Part shown: positions 11,156 to 22,987 of the stretch, piece by piece
How the letters are laid out: each line of letters begins with the position of its first letter
Position numbering within the stretch: position 1 is the first letter of the stretch
Origin: Dastarcus helophoroides
Lineage: Eukaryota; Arthropoda; Insecta; Coleoptera; Bothrideridae
Assembly (NCBI GenBank): GCA_028583605.1
Contig: CM053331.1
Coordinates: 1,366,501 to 1,430,500 of the forward strand
DNA length: 64,000 nucleotides
Direction of reading: 5' to 3'
Program-made: the position numbers and the translations under genes
The notes under the pieces: model-generated
The model's input: only the letters and a program-made list of their open reading frames with translations
Database searches by the model: none
Told to the model about the DNA's origin: nothing

Positions 11156-12191
11156 GGGTGTCAGTTAGGGCATTTCTGATGGCAAATTTGAATTCAGCGT
11201 GTCCTAATTACTTATGAAACGTAAATTAAACCAATAATTTGTGTAATTAAATTTTCTGTAGTCGATTCGACTGAATCGCTAGGGACGAGATCCGTTCTAT
11301 TCAACAAAAAATATTTTCGTCGTCACGAATTATTTTAAATGCTCTGTTTCGTAGATCTCGAAAGATAGAATCCGAAACGATAAAAAAAATTGCGCTACGC
11401 TTTAATATTTGAGCGCTACAGACCTTTAAATTTTTAAAATTTCGAAACGTCGAATATTAAAGTCATCAAATTGCATTTAAAAGTATTTTATTTTATGAAT
11501 TTTAGCACGTTGAATTCGAATCTGCGTTGAAAATTAAGCTACGGTTTCTTGATTAGGCGCTGCAAGCTTTGAAGTTTCAAAAGAAACAGATAAATATCTC
11601 GTATCTGCTAATCGGTGTCAGTTAGGGCATTTCTGGTTGCAAATTTGAATTGAGCGTGTCCTAATTACTTATGAAACGTGAATTAAACCAATAATTTGTG
11701 TAATCGAATTTTCAGTGATCGATTCGACCGAATCGCTAGGGACGAGATCCGTTCTATTCAACAAAAAATATTTTCGTCATCACGAATTATTTTAAATGCT
11801 CTGTTTCGTAGATCACGAAAGATAGAATTCGAAACGATAAAGAAAATTGCGCTACGCTTTAATATTTGAGCGGTACAAGCCTTTAAACTTTCAAAATTTC
11901 GAAACGTCGAATATTAAAGTCATCAAATTGCATTTAGAAGTACCTTATTTTATGAATTTTAGCACGTTGAACTTGAATCTGCGTTGAAAATCAAGCTACG
12001 GTTTCTTGATTGGGCGCTGCAAGCTTTGAGGTTTCAAAAGAAACAGATAAATATCTCGCATCTGCTAATCGGTGTCAGTTAGGGCATTTCTGGTGGCAAA
12101 TTTGAATTCAGCGTGTCCTAATTACTTATGAAACGTGAATTAAACCAATAATTTGTGTAATTGAATGTTCAGTTATCGATTCGACTGAATC
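11156..12191 (+). repeat. Second cluster of the 457-bp satellite, inside B satellite
   Basis: The landmark GCTAGGGACGAGATC lies at 11278, 11735 and 12192 (period 457), after a partial monomer that begins at GGTGTCAGTTAGGGC. The junction falls immediately after the B box (AGAAGTGGGAAAATG) with no transition sequence, so this block was inserted or recombined into a B monomer. Confidence 0.95.
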
Positions 12192-12458
12192 GCTAGGGAC
12201 GAGATCCGTTCCGTTCAACACGTGGATTCTTAAGCAAACTATTTGGCTTTTTTAAATCAGTTATTTGCATATGGAGCTTAGAGTGTCCTCAAGGGTCTAA
12301 TTGTGGTTCGTTTCTTTAGCTGAAGGGTTGAAACAGAAGTTAATCTCAATTTTTATGCAGCATTCACAGTCGACATTTGCGAGCTTAATTATCAATCGCT
12401 CAAGCAAGGATGTAGATTACTGAAGCAGAAGACTCCACGATGTTTAAAAGCTTTTGTC
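12192..12458 (+). repeat. Second copy of satellite-flank repeat 'F'
   Basis: Nearly identical to 4305-4575, and in the same position relative to its satellite. It ends at TTTAAAAGCTTTTGTC, where B satellite resumes (AATCGTTTATTGCGAATGGG). Confidence 0.9.
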
Positions 12459-15400
12459 AATCGTTTATTGCGAATGGGGGTAATGAAAAGTTGAAATAAA
12501 ACTAAATTCAGTACCCAGACCTTTGTATATTACCTGGTACAACATTTTTTCGTTTGTTCAGAAGTGGGAAAATGTGCAAAATTCGATGAGGTAGTACCTG
12601 ATCGGCCATTTGAAGGATTAGTTAGTGAAAAAGGGTACTAAAAACTTAAAATAAAACCAAATACAGTACCCATACTTGTGCATATTACTTAATAGCAACA
12701 ATTTTTGTTTGTTCAGAAGTGGTAAAATGTGCAAAATTCGAGGATTTAGTACCAAATCAACAATCTGAAGGGATAGTGAAAAAGCATAACTACCGTTTCC
12801 AATCAGTTTTATAATAATCAACAGTCTACTACATATTTCATTGCTTTAGATGTTCAGAGCCTCAACGTTCGTCCATTACGAGGAGGAGGGTACTAAAAAG
12901 TTAAACTAAAACTAAATAGAGTACCCATACTTTTGTATATTACCTGATAGAATATTTTTCGTTAGTTCAGAAGTGGGAAAATGTGCCAAACTTAATGAAG
13001 TAGTACAAAGTCATTTGTAGGGTTTGACGGGTAGTGAAAAGTTGAAATAAAACCAAATGTAGTACCCATACTTGTGTACCTTACTTAATAGCAACATGTT
13101 TTGTTTATTCAGAAGTGGGAAAACGTGCAAAATTTGATGAGGTAGTACAAAGTCATTTGTCGGTTTTGAAGGGTAGTGAAAAGTTGAAATAAAACCAAAT
13201 GTAGTACCCATACTTGTGTATAAAACTTGAGAGCAACATTTTTTGTCTGTTCAGAAGTGGGAAAATGTGCAAAGTTCGAGCTTTAACTTTTGTAAAAGTC
13301 GTACATTGCGAAGAAGGACAGTAAAAAGTTAAAATAAAATTAAATGCAGTACCCATACTTCTGTATATTAGCTGATAAAACATTTTTTCGTTTGTTCAGA
13401 AGTGGGAAAATGTGCAAAATTGGATGAGGTAGTACCAAGTGATTTGCAGGGTTTACAGGGTAGTGAAAAGTTAAAATAAAACCAACCTATACTTGTGTAT
13501 ATTACCTGATACCATAATTTTTCGTCTGTTCAGAAGTGGGAAAATGTGCTAAATTCTGGGATTTAGTACCAAATCAACAATCTGAAGGGGTAGTGAAAAA
13601 GCATAACTACCGTTTCAAATCAGTTTTATAATAATCAACAGTCTACTACAGATTTCATTGCTTTAGATATTCAGAAACTCAACGTTACGAGGAGGAGGGT
13701 ACTAAAAAGTTAAACTAAAATTAAATACAGTATATTACCTCATAGAACATTTTTCGCTAGTTCAGAAGTGGGAAAATGTCCCAAATTTAATAAAGTAAAA
13801 CAAAGTCATTTGTAAGGTTTGACGGGTAGTGAAAAGTTAAAATAAAACCAAACGTAGTACCCATACTTGTGTATATTATTTAATAGCAACATTTTTTGTT
13901 TATTCAGAAGTGGGAAAACGTGCAAAATTTGATGAGGTAATACAAAGTCATTTGTAGGGTTTGAAGGGTAGTGAAAAGTTGAAGTCAAACCAAATGTAGT
14001 ACCCATACTTGTGTATATTACTTGATAGCAACATTTTTTGTCTGTTCAGAAGTGGGGAAATGTGCAAAGTTCGAGCCTTAACGTTTGTAAAAATCGTACA
14101 TTGCGAAGGAGGACAGTGAAAAGTTGAAATAAAACCAAATGCGGTACCCATACTTCTGTATATTAGCTGATATAACTTTTTTGTTTGTTCAGAAGTGGGA
14201 AAATGTGCAAAATTGGATGAGGTAGTACCAAGTCATTTGCAGGGTTAACAGGGTAGTGAAAAGTTAAAATAAAACCAACCTACACTTGTGTATATTACCT
14301 GATAGAATATTTTTCGTTAGTTCAGAAGTGGGAAAATGTGCCAAACTTAATGAAGTAGTACAAAGTCATTTGTAGGGTTTGACGGGTAGTGAAAAGTTGA
14401 AATAAAACCAAATGTAGTACCCATACTTGTATACATTACTTAATAGCAACATTTTTTGTTTATTCAGAAGTGGGAAAACGTGCAAAATTTGATGAGGTAG
14501 CACGAAGTCATTTGTAGGGTTTAAAGGGTAGTGAAAAGTTGAAATAAAACCATTCGTAGTACCCATACTTGTGTATATTACTTGAGAGCAACAGTTTTTG
14601 TCTGTTCAGAAGTGGGAAACTGTTCAAAGTTCAAGCCTTAACGTTTGTAAAAATCGTCCATTGCGAAGGAGGACAGTGAAAAGTTGAAATAAAACCAAAT
14701 GCGGTACCCATACTTCTGTATATTAGCTGATACAACATTTTTTTGTTTGTTCAGAAGTGGGAAAACGTGCAAAATTTGATGAGGTAGTACAAAGTCATTT
14801 GTAGGGTTTGAAGGGTAGTGAAAAGTTGAAATAAAACCAAATGTAGTACCCATACTTGTGTATATTACTTGATAGCAACATTTTTTGTCTGTTCAGAAGT
14901 GGGAAAATGTGCAAAGTTCGAGCCTTAACGTTTGTAAAAATCGTCCATTGCGAAGGAGGACAGTGAAAAGTTGAAATAAAACCAAATGCGGTACCCATAC
15001 TTCTGTATATTAGCTGATACAACATTTTTTCGTTTGTTCAGAAGTGGGAAAATGTGCAAAATTTGATGAGGTAGTACCAAGGTATTTGCTGGGTTTGCAG
15101 GGTAGTGCAAAGTTGAAATAAAACCAACCTATACTTGAGTATATTACCTGATACATAATTTTTCGTTTGTTCAGAAGTGGGAAAATGTGCAAAATTCAAG
15201 GATTTAGTACCAAATCAATAATCTGAAGGGGTAGTGAAAAAGCATAACTACCGTTTCCAATCAGTTTTATAATAATTAACTGTCTACTACAGATTTTATT
15301 GCTTCAGATGTTCAGAGCATCAACATTCGTCAATTACAAGAAGGGGGGTACTAAAAAGTTAAACTAAAACTAAATGCAGTACCCATACTTCTGTATATTA

Positions 15401-16070
15401 GCTGATACTACAGTTTTTGGTGTGTTCAGAAGTGGGAAAATGTGCAAAACTCGATGAGGTGGTACCAAGTCATTTGCAGGGTTTACAGGGTAGTGCAAAG
15501 TTGAAATAAAACCAACCTATACTTGAGTATATTACCTGATACATAATTTTTCGTTTGTTCAGAAGTGGGAAAATGTGCAAAATTCGAGGATTTAGTACCA
15601 AATCAATAATCTAAAGGGGTAGTGAAAAAGCATAACTACCGTTTCCAATCAGTTTTATAATAATTAACTGTCTACTACAGATTTTATTGCTTCAGATGTT
15701 CAGAGCATCAACATTCGTCCATTACAAGGAGGAGGGTACTAAAAAGTTAAACTAAAACTAAATGCAGTACCCATACTTCTGTATATTAGCTGATACTACA
15801 TTTTTTCGTGTGTTCAGAAGTGGGAAAATGTGCAAAACTCGATGAGGTGGTACCAAGTCATTTGCAGGGTTTACAGGGTAGTCAAAAGTTGAAATAAAAC
15901 CAACCTATCCTTATGTATATTATCTGATACAAAATTTTTCGTTAGTTCAGAAGTGGGAAAATGTGCAAAATTCAATGAGGTAGTACCCTGGCCGACCAGT
16001 TAAGAGATTAGTGAACAAAAAAGCGTAACTCCCGATTCCAATTCGTTTGTTCAGAAGTGGGAAGGTATGC
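12459..16070 (+). repeat. Satellite B, left arm, inner part (~140-150-bp monomers)
   Basis: The B box recurs at mostly ~140-150-bp spacing, with some ~240-bp units. Common blocks are GATGAGGTAGTAC, AGGGTAGTGAAAAGTTGAAA and AGTACCCATACTTGTG. Minus-strand frames of 66-76 codons all read the same peptide around HIFPLLNKQK; they are monomer translations. About three dozen B boxes lie in the two parts of this arm. Confidence 0.95.
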
Positions 16071-18190
16071 AACTTTCTGAATTCTTCCCCAAACTTCAAA
16101 TATAAAAGAGTTTACGTCATCATGACTGTTTCTTACAACACTGAAACAGATTTTTCTTGAAGTAAATCTCCAGTAAGGTTCGACACCTTCAAACTCTTTA
16201 CATAATACGAGGACCTAACCCGAATGTCAGAATCGTCAACCGGAACTTCATAACTTTGCCCAATGGAGGATTCGTGAGCGTCCAGCGCCGTTTCCCATCA
16301 ACTCGAACGGCGACATTACCTGAAAGTTACACGGTAAGGCACCGAGTACTGAAATATTGAAGCCGACCACCCATGTAGATGTCGCCAGGTTCGGTTCCAC
16401 CTTGGTGGTCATTGTCGTTGTGCAAATATGGTTCAAGCATTGAGTTACTACCTGTTCCATACACACACACACCAAGTCGTCGGCGTTTCCTTATCTCTTC
16501 TTTGTTCTCGCATTTCCAAACCGTCTTGCGGTTTTGAGGTCGTTTCTAATGGGCGACATAAGCGTTCGCAACGCATTTTTATAGGGCGTTCGGTTTCTGA
16601 CAGGGAAAAAAACGTGCAGCTTAATACGATCGAGCGCTTTACGTAATCCAAGTCAAGGGGATTCTGACCAAGACATATGAGAAGATTTGAAAAATCTTTT
16701 CACTATCTAACAAGCGCCAAAAATCTGGTATCTCTAGTCCGCAGTCTCAAAAATTCAGCTCGACGATCAGGAACTCGCTATACAATTTATGTAATCTGGG
16801 GTTTATAACACGGCCCGCCCCAAAACGTCTGCTAACTAATTAAAAATCGACTTGGATAGATAAGGATCTTGTTAAAACTTTTGTCCTTTTTGTGCGGATT
16901 CGTGGAGCGCTCGATTCGAAGTGGGATTAGAAACATTCAATGTCAGTAACGCGGCTCCCACGCTAACAGGAAAACGTTTGAACGTGTACATATTAGGTAC
17001 ATATTGGATTAAAATTCCTCGAAGATTATCTTTAATGGGATAAATATGGACAATGACGAATCTACATATGTCCCAGTTTAGACAGAATAACGTGCACGAG
17101 GTATTCCGAGTTGCGCAATTATCGAATCGAATCAGCGGCGTGATTAATAATTTTATGAACGTGAATGTGACAGGGTTTCGAACGAAAAAAGGAGCTTTTA
17201 CATGAAAGGTAAGAACAAGCCACATACATTTACAAAACGCGCCATTTTTCCCAATTGCTTCAGAATTTCTTTCCCCTCCTATTCCGATCTGACCTCGAAA
17301 TTCAGCATTCTGAACCCCCATGTTTATTCCAAAACCATCAGGGGGAGAAACCATCAGGGAGAACAACCATCAGGGAAAAAAACCATCAGGGAGAAAACCC
17401 GTCAGATAGAGAAAGAGAGAGGAACTTCTAAATGTCAGAAATCCAAGCTACATTGGAATTTCGCATTTCGAGTCGAAATGTAGTCACGTGTTTATTCGCA
17501 AAAGAGGAACAAAACAAATATGCTTAGTGATTTCAGGATGAATAAACGAATTTCAGATTTGTGTTTGGAAGTGTGCGTCACACATTTTATGTCCATTGGT
17601 GCTTACGATCATTTGTTTGTTTCTGAATCACGAATCGGTGCATTAGCTTTATCAAAGGCGGATATGCTTCAACAAAAATTCGAATAATTTACACGTTTAG
17701 TCGCCTTGTTGACCTACAATTACGCAATGGTATTGTTAATGTCGTATGCAAATATCGGATTATGTTTAAAGAAAAGTTAAAAGTTATTAATTAATATTAA
17801 TAAGAAGGACATAAATCAAGTACAGATTAGCAATAACTTAGTAGAGAAATAGTAGAAGTGTAATATATTGTAAATTTTACTTACCTCGTTAAATAGTTAG
17901 CCAAATTTTAATTAACAAACAATTGGCAACTAATAATTTGAAGTCGTAACGTTTACATTTAATGTTACGCATCACCGGTACACAATCAAACACTGTTGAT
18001 TTTTTTTAGTACTTTAATAGATCACTAAATACTGTATAGAGCACTGACCACTAAATAACTTATTTATTCAACATCAAATTTACAAGCAATCTAGGGTGCG
18101 TTTACCAGCTTAATTCGTAACTGCCACCTAGTAAACTATTTGATATCGAACAATTACGTTATATCCTTAATACCCATTTTTTAGTTGTAA
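16071..18190. other. Central spacer of the inverted structure
   Basis: About 2.1 kb without B satellite. A minus-strand frame of 164 codons (16872-17366) has no recognisable domain, and its start lies in a 17-bp minisatellite. On the + strand, frame 16222-16320 reads a cadherin-looking stretch (NFAQWRIRERPAPFPINSNG) that hits TGA at 16321, just before a GTAAGG donor-like site at 16334. The same frame then continues to a hydrophobic run near 16372-16438. This could be a decayed exon, but the evidence is thin. No transposase was recognised. Confidence 0.45.
17325..17405 (+). repeat. ~17-bp minisatellite, about 4-5 copies
   Basis: Short units built on AACCATCAGGGAGAAAA repeat four to five times with small length changes. 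They account for the repetitive start of the minus-strand frame here. Confidence 0.7.
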
Positions 18191-18355
18191 ACTTTCGGTA
18201 CTACTTCCTCGAATTTTGCACATCTTCCCACTTCTGAACAAACAAAAAAATGTTGTACCAGATAATATATCGAAGTATGGGTACTGTATTTGGCTTTATT
18301 TCTACTTTTCACAACCCCGCCCTCACAATGAGCGATTTTTACAAACGTTGAAGAT

Positions 18356-20626
18356 TTTCTTTTTCTTCTTCTTCTTCTTCTTCTTCTTCTTCTTCTTCTT
18401 CCGTCTTTCGTCTTCCTTCTTCCTTCTTCCTCCTTCCTCCTTCCTCCTTCCTCCTTCCTCCTTCTTCCTTCTTCCCTCTTCCTTCTTCCTTCTTCCTTCT
18501 TCCTGCTTCCTTCTTCCTTCTTCCTTCTTCCTTCTTCCTTCTTCCTTCTTCCTTCTTGTTTCTTCCTTCTTGTTTCTTCCTTCTTCCTTCTTCCTTCTTC
18601 CTTCTTCCTTCTTCCTCCTTCCTCCTTCTTCCTTCTTCCTTCTTCCCTCTTCCTTCTTCCTTCTTCCTTCTTCCTTATTCCTTATTCCTTCTTCCTTCTT
18701 CCTTCTTCCTTCTTCCTTCTTCCTTCTTCCTTCTTCCTTCTTCCTTCTTCCTTCTTCCTTCTTCCTTCTTCCTTCTTCCTTCTTCCTTCTTCCTTCTTCC
18801 TTCTTCCTTCTTCCTTCTTCCTTCTTCCTTCTTGCTTCTTGCTTCTTCCTTCTTCCTTCTTCCTTATTCCTTATTCCTTATTCCTTAATCCTTCTTCCTT
18901 CTCCTTCACCTTCTACTTCTTGTTCTTCTTCTTCTTCTATTTCTTCTCCTTCCCCTTCTTCCTTCTTCATTTTTCTTTTTCCTCCTTCTTTTCCTCCTCC
19001 TTCTCCTTCTCCTCCTTCTCCTTCTCCTCCTCCTCTTCTTTTTCTTCTTCCTTTTCCTCATCTGCCTTTTCTTCCTATTCTTCCTCTTTCTCTTCTTCCT
19101 CTTTCTCTTCTTCCACTTCTTCCTCTTCCTCCTCTTCTACCTCTTCTTTCTTATATTCCTTTTCTTCCTATTCTTCTTCTTCTTCTTCTTCCTCTTCTTC
19201 CTTCTTCCCTCTTCCTTCTTCCTACTTCCTCCTTTCTCCTTCCTCCTTCCTCCTTCCTCCTTCTTCCTTCTTCCCTCTTCCTTCTTCCTTTTTCCTGCTT
19301 CTTTCTTCCTTCTTCCATCTTCCTTCTTTCTTATTTCTTCTTCCTTCTTCCTTCCACCTTCTTCCCTCTTCCTTCTTCCTTCTTCCTTTTTCCTGCTTCC
19401 TTTTTCCTTCTTCCATCTTCCTTCTTTCTTATTCCTTCTTCCTTCTTCCTTCTTCCTTCTTCCTTCTTCCTTCTTCCTTCTTCCTTCTTCCTTCTTCCTT
19501 CTTCCTTCTTCCTTCTTCCTTCTTCCTTCTTCCTTATTCCTTATTCCTTATTCCTTATTCCTTATTCCTTATTCCTTCTTCCTTCTTCCTTCTTCCTTCT
19601 TCCTTCTTCCTTCTTCCTTCTTCCTTCTTCTTTCTTCTTTCTTCTTTCTTCTTCCTTCTTTCTTCTTTCTTCTTCCTTCTTCCTTCTCCTTCACCTTCTT
19701 CTTCTTGTTCTTCTTCTTCTTCTTCTATTTCTTCTCCTTCCCCTTCTTCCTTCTTCATTTTTCTTTTTCCTCCTTTTCCTCCTCCCTCTCCTTCTCCTCC
19801 TTCTCCTCCTCCTCTTCTTCCTCTTCTTCCTCTTCTTTCTCTTCTTCCTTTTCCTCATCTGCCTTTTCTTCCTATTCTTCCTCTTCCTCTTCCTCTTCTT
19901 CCTCTTTCTCTTCTTCCACTTCTTCCTCTTCCTCCTCTTCTACCTCTTCTTTCTCATATTCCTTCTCTTCCTATTCTTCTTCCTCTTCTTCCTTCTTCCT
20001 TATTCCTTCTTCCTTCTTCCTTCTTCCTTCTTCCTTCTTCCTTCTTCCTTCTTCCTTCTTCCTTCTTCCTTCTTCCTTCTTCCTTCTTCCTTCTTCCTTC
20101 TTCCTTCTTCCTTCTTCCTTCTTCCTTCTTCCTTCTTCCTTCCTTATTTCTTATTCCTTCTTCCTTCTTCCTTCTTTCTTCTTCCTTCTTCCTCACCTTT
20201 TTCTTCTTGTTCTTCTTCTTCTTCTATTTCTTCTCCTTCCCCTTCTTCCTTCTTCGTTCTTCTTTTTCCTCCTTCTTTTCCTCCTCCTTCTTCTTCTCCT
20301 TCTCCTCCTTCTCCTCCTCCTCTTCTTCCTCTTCTTTCTCTTCTTCCTTTTCCTCATCTGCCTTTTCTTCCTATTCTTCCTCTTCCTCTTCCTCTTCCTC
20401 TTCCTCTTCCTCTTCCTCTTCCTCTTCCTCTTCCTCTTCCTCTTCCTCTTCCTCTTCCTCTTCCTCTTCCTCTTCCTCTTCTTCCTCTTCCTCTTCCTCT
20501 TCCTCTTCTTCCTCTTTCTCTTCTTCCACTTCTTCCTCTTCCTCCTCTTCTACCTCTTCTTTCTCATATTACTTTTCTTTCTATTCTTCTTCTTCTTCTT
20601 CTTCCTCTTCTTCATTTTCGGGTTGA
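18356..20626. repeat. 2.27-kb polypyrimidine tract (TTCCTTC/CTT repeats)
   Basis: The + strand is almost purely C and T. Perfect CTTCCTT runs alternate with three diverged blocks (about 18897-19200, 19685-19990 and 20188-20620), each with CTTGTTCTTCTTC, an ATTTCTTCTCC segment and a late TACCTCTTCTTTCT, so the tract has grown by segmental duplication. Plus-strand frames of up to 808 codons (Phe/Leu/Ser/Pro only) and Glu/Lys/Arg minus-strand frames are artefacts. The tract lies within a B monomer, after AAACGTTGAAGAT. Confidence 0.97.
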
Positions 20627-21029
20627 AGATCTAAAAGAATGAAAATTGTAGTAGACAGCTGAATATTATGAGATTGATTGGAATCGATAGTTACGCTTCT
20701 TCACTACACCATCAGATAGATGATTTCGAACTACCTCCTCGAACTTTAAACATTTTCCCACTTCTGATTTAAAAAAAGCGAATTGAAAACGAATCAAGTA
20801 GGTAATACCCAGAACTGAACATAAAGATTGATTAGAATCCGCAGTTACGCTATTTCACTGACCCCCTAAATGGCTGATTTGGTACTACCTCATCGAATTT
20901 TGCAATTTTCCCACTTCTGAACAAACGAACAATTTCGTATCAGGTAATATATACAAGTATGGGTACTGTATTTGGTTTTATTTCAACTTTTCACAACCCC
21001 CCCCTCGCAAAGAACGACTTTTAAAAACT

Positions 21030-21335
21030 TTGAAGTTCTTCTTTTTCTTCCTCTTCTTTCTCTTCTTCCTTTAACTCATCTACCTCTTCTTCCTATTTCT
21101 CCTCTTCCTTTTCTTTCTCTTGTTTTTCATCTTTCTCCTCTTTCTTTTCTTCTTCTTGTTCTTCCTCTTTCTCCTCTTCCTCTTCTTTCTCTTCTTCTTC
21201 CTTCTCCTTTTCCGTTTCTTCTTCTTTCTCTTCCCACTCTTTCTCTTCTTCCTCCTCTTCTACCTTTTCTTCCTCTTCTTCCTTTTCTTCCTATTCTTCT
21301 TCCTCTTGTTCCTCTTCTTCCTCTTATTTTTTGGG
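21030..21335. repeat. Polypyrimidine tract 2 in a B monomer
   Basis: A C/T-rich tract between AAACTTTGAAG and GGTTGAAGATCTAAAAG, the same monomer position as the 18.36-kb tract. Stretches such as TTTAACTCATCTACC recur in the next two tracts. Confidence 0.9.
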
Positions 21336-21737
21336 TTGAAGATCTAAAAGAATGAAATTTGTGGTAGACAGTTGAATATTATGAGATTGATTGCAATTGA
21401 TAGTAGCGTTTCTTCGCTACACCATCAAATAGATGATTTGGAACTACCTCCCCGAATTTTACATATTTTCCCACTTCTAATCTAAAAAAACGAATTGAAA
21501 ACGAATCAGGTAGGTAATACACAGAACTGAACATAAAGATTGATTAGAATCGGTAGTTACGCTATTTCACTGACCCCTTAAATGGCTGATTTGGTACTAC
21601 CTCATCAAATTTTGCAGTTTTCCCACTTCTGAACAAACGAACAATTTCGTATCAGGTATCATGTGTGGGTACCATATTTGGTTTTATTTCAACTTTTCAC
21701 AACCCCGCCCTCGCAAGGACGATTTTTACACACGCTG

Positions 21738-22302
21738 AAGATCTTCTTCTTCTTTTTCTTATTCTTATTCTTCTTCTTCTCCTTCTTCTTCTTCTTCTTC
21801 TCCTTCTTCTTCTTCTTCTTCCTCCTTCTCCTCCTCCGCCTCCTCTTCTTCGTCTCCTTCTTCTTCTTCTCCTTCTTCTTCTTCTTCTTCTTCTTCATCT
21901 ACCTTTTCTTCCCCTTCTTCCTTTCTCCTCTTTCTCTTCTTCTTCTTTTTCCTCTTCCTTCTCCTCTTCCGTTTCTTCTTCTTCCTCCTCTTCTACCCTT
22001 TCTTCCTCTTCTTCCTTTTCTTTTCTTTTTTGAAGATCTTCTTCTTTTTCTCCTTCTTCTTCTTCCTCTTCTTCCTCTTCTTTCTCTTCTTCCTTTAACT
22101 CATCTACCTCTTCTTCCTATTCCTCTTCTTCCTCTTCCTCTTCTTCCTCTTCTTCTGCCTCTTCCTTCTCATTTTCCGCGTCTTCTTCTTTTTCCTCTTC
22201 CTCTTCCTTTTCTTTCTCTTTCTCTTCTTCCTCTTTTTCCTCTTCTACCTTTTCTTCCTATTCTTCTTCCTCTTGTTCCTCTTCTTCCTCTTCTTCTTTG
22301 GG
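21738..22302. repeat. Polypyrimidine tract 3 in a B monomer
   Basis: Same monomer position and flanks as the previous tracts. A second TTTGAAGATCTTCTTC occurs inside at ~22028, so this tract contains a duplicated junction and is probably two tracts merged by a deletion or unequal exchange. Confidence 0.9.
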
Positions 22303-22689
22303 TTGAAAATCTAAAAAAATGAAATTTGTAGTAGACAGTTGAATATTATGAGATTGATTGCAATCGATAGTTACGTTTCTTCACTACACCATCAGATGTA
22401 CCTTCTCAAATTTTACACATTTTCCCACTTCTGATCTAAAAAAACGAATTGAAAACGAATTAGGTAGGTAATGCACAGAACTGAACATAAAGATTGATAG
22501 TTACACTATTTTACTGACCCCCTAAATGGCTGATTTGGTAGTACCTCATCGAATTTTGCAGTTTTCCTACTTCTGAACAAACAAACAATTTCGTATCAGG
22601 TAATATATATATATAAGTATGGGTACTGTATTTGGTTTTATTTCAACTTTTTACAACCCCACCCTCGCTAAGAACAATTTTTACAAACT

Positions 22690-22987
22690 TTGAAGATCTT
22701 CTTCTTCTTTTTCTTCTTCTTCTTCCTCTTCTTCCTCTTCTTTCTCTTTTTCCTTTAACTCATCTACCTCTTCTTCCTATTCCTCTTCTTCCTCTTTCTC
22801 CTCTTCCTCTTCTTCCTCTTCTTCTTCCTCTTCCTTCTCCTTTTCCGTTTCTTCTTCTTTCTCCTCTTCCTCTTCCTTTTCTTTCTCTTTCTCTTCTTCC
22901 TCTTTTTCCTCTTCTATCTTTTCTCCCTCTTCTTCCTTTTCTTCCTATTCTTCTTCCTCTTGTTCCTCTTCTTCCTCTTCTTCTTTC
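22690..22987. repeat. Polypyrimidine tract 4 in a B monomer
   Basis: Closely matches the second half of tract 3, again bounded by AAACTTTGAAGATC and GGTTGAAGATCTAAAAG. Monomers further right (for example near 24260) have the same flanking sequence without a tract. Confidence 0.9.

Noticed and set aside
12618..15192. Series of 60-76-codon minus-strand frames sharing HIFPLLNKQK, mirrored on the + strand at 23.5-26.5 kb
   Set aside because: They are the same satellite monomer read repeatedly. They do not extend beyond two to three monomers and have no initiation or splice context.
16872..17366. 164-codon minus-strand gene in the central spacer
   Set aside because: Starts in a minisatellite, no recognisable domain, and composition typical of chance frames. 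It stays a weak candidate only.
18216..20642. Open frames of 808, 595 and 309 codons (Phe/Leu/Ser/Pro-rich) on the + strand
   Set aside because: They are translations of a C/T-only tract. Several frames are open at once and the composition follows the repeat, so there is no protein signal.
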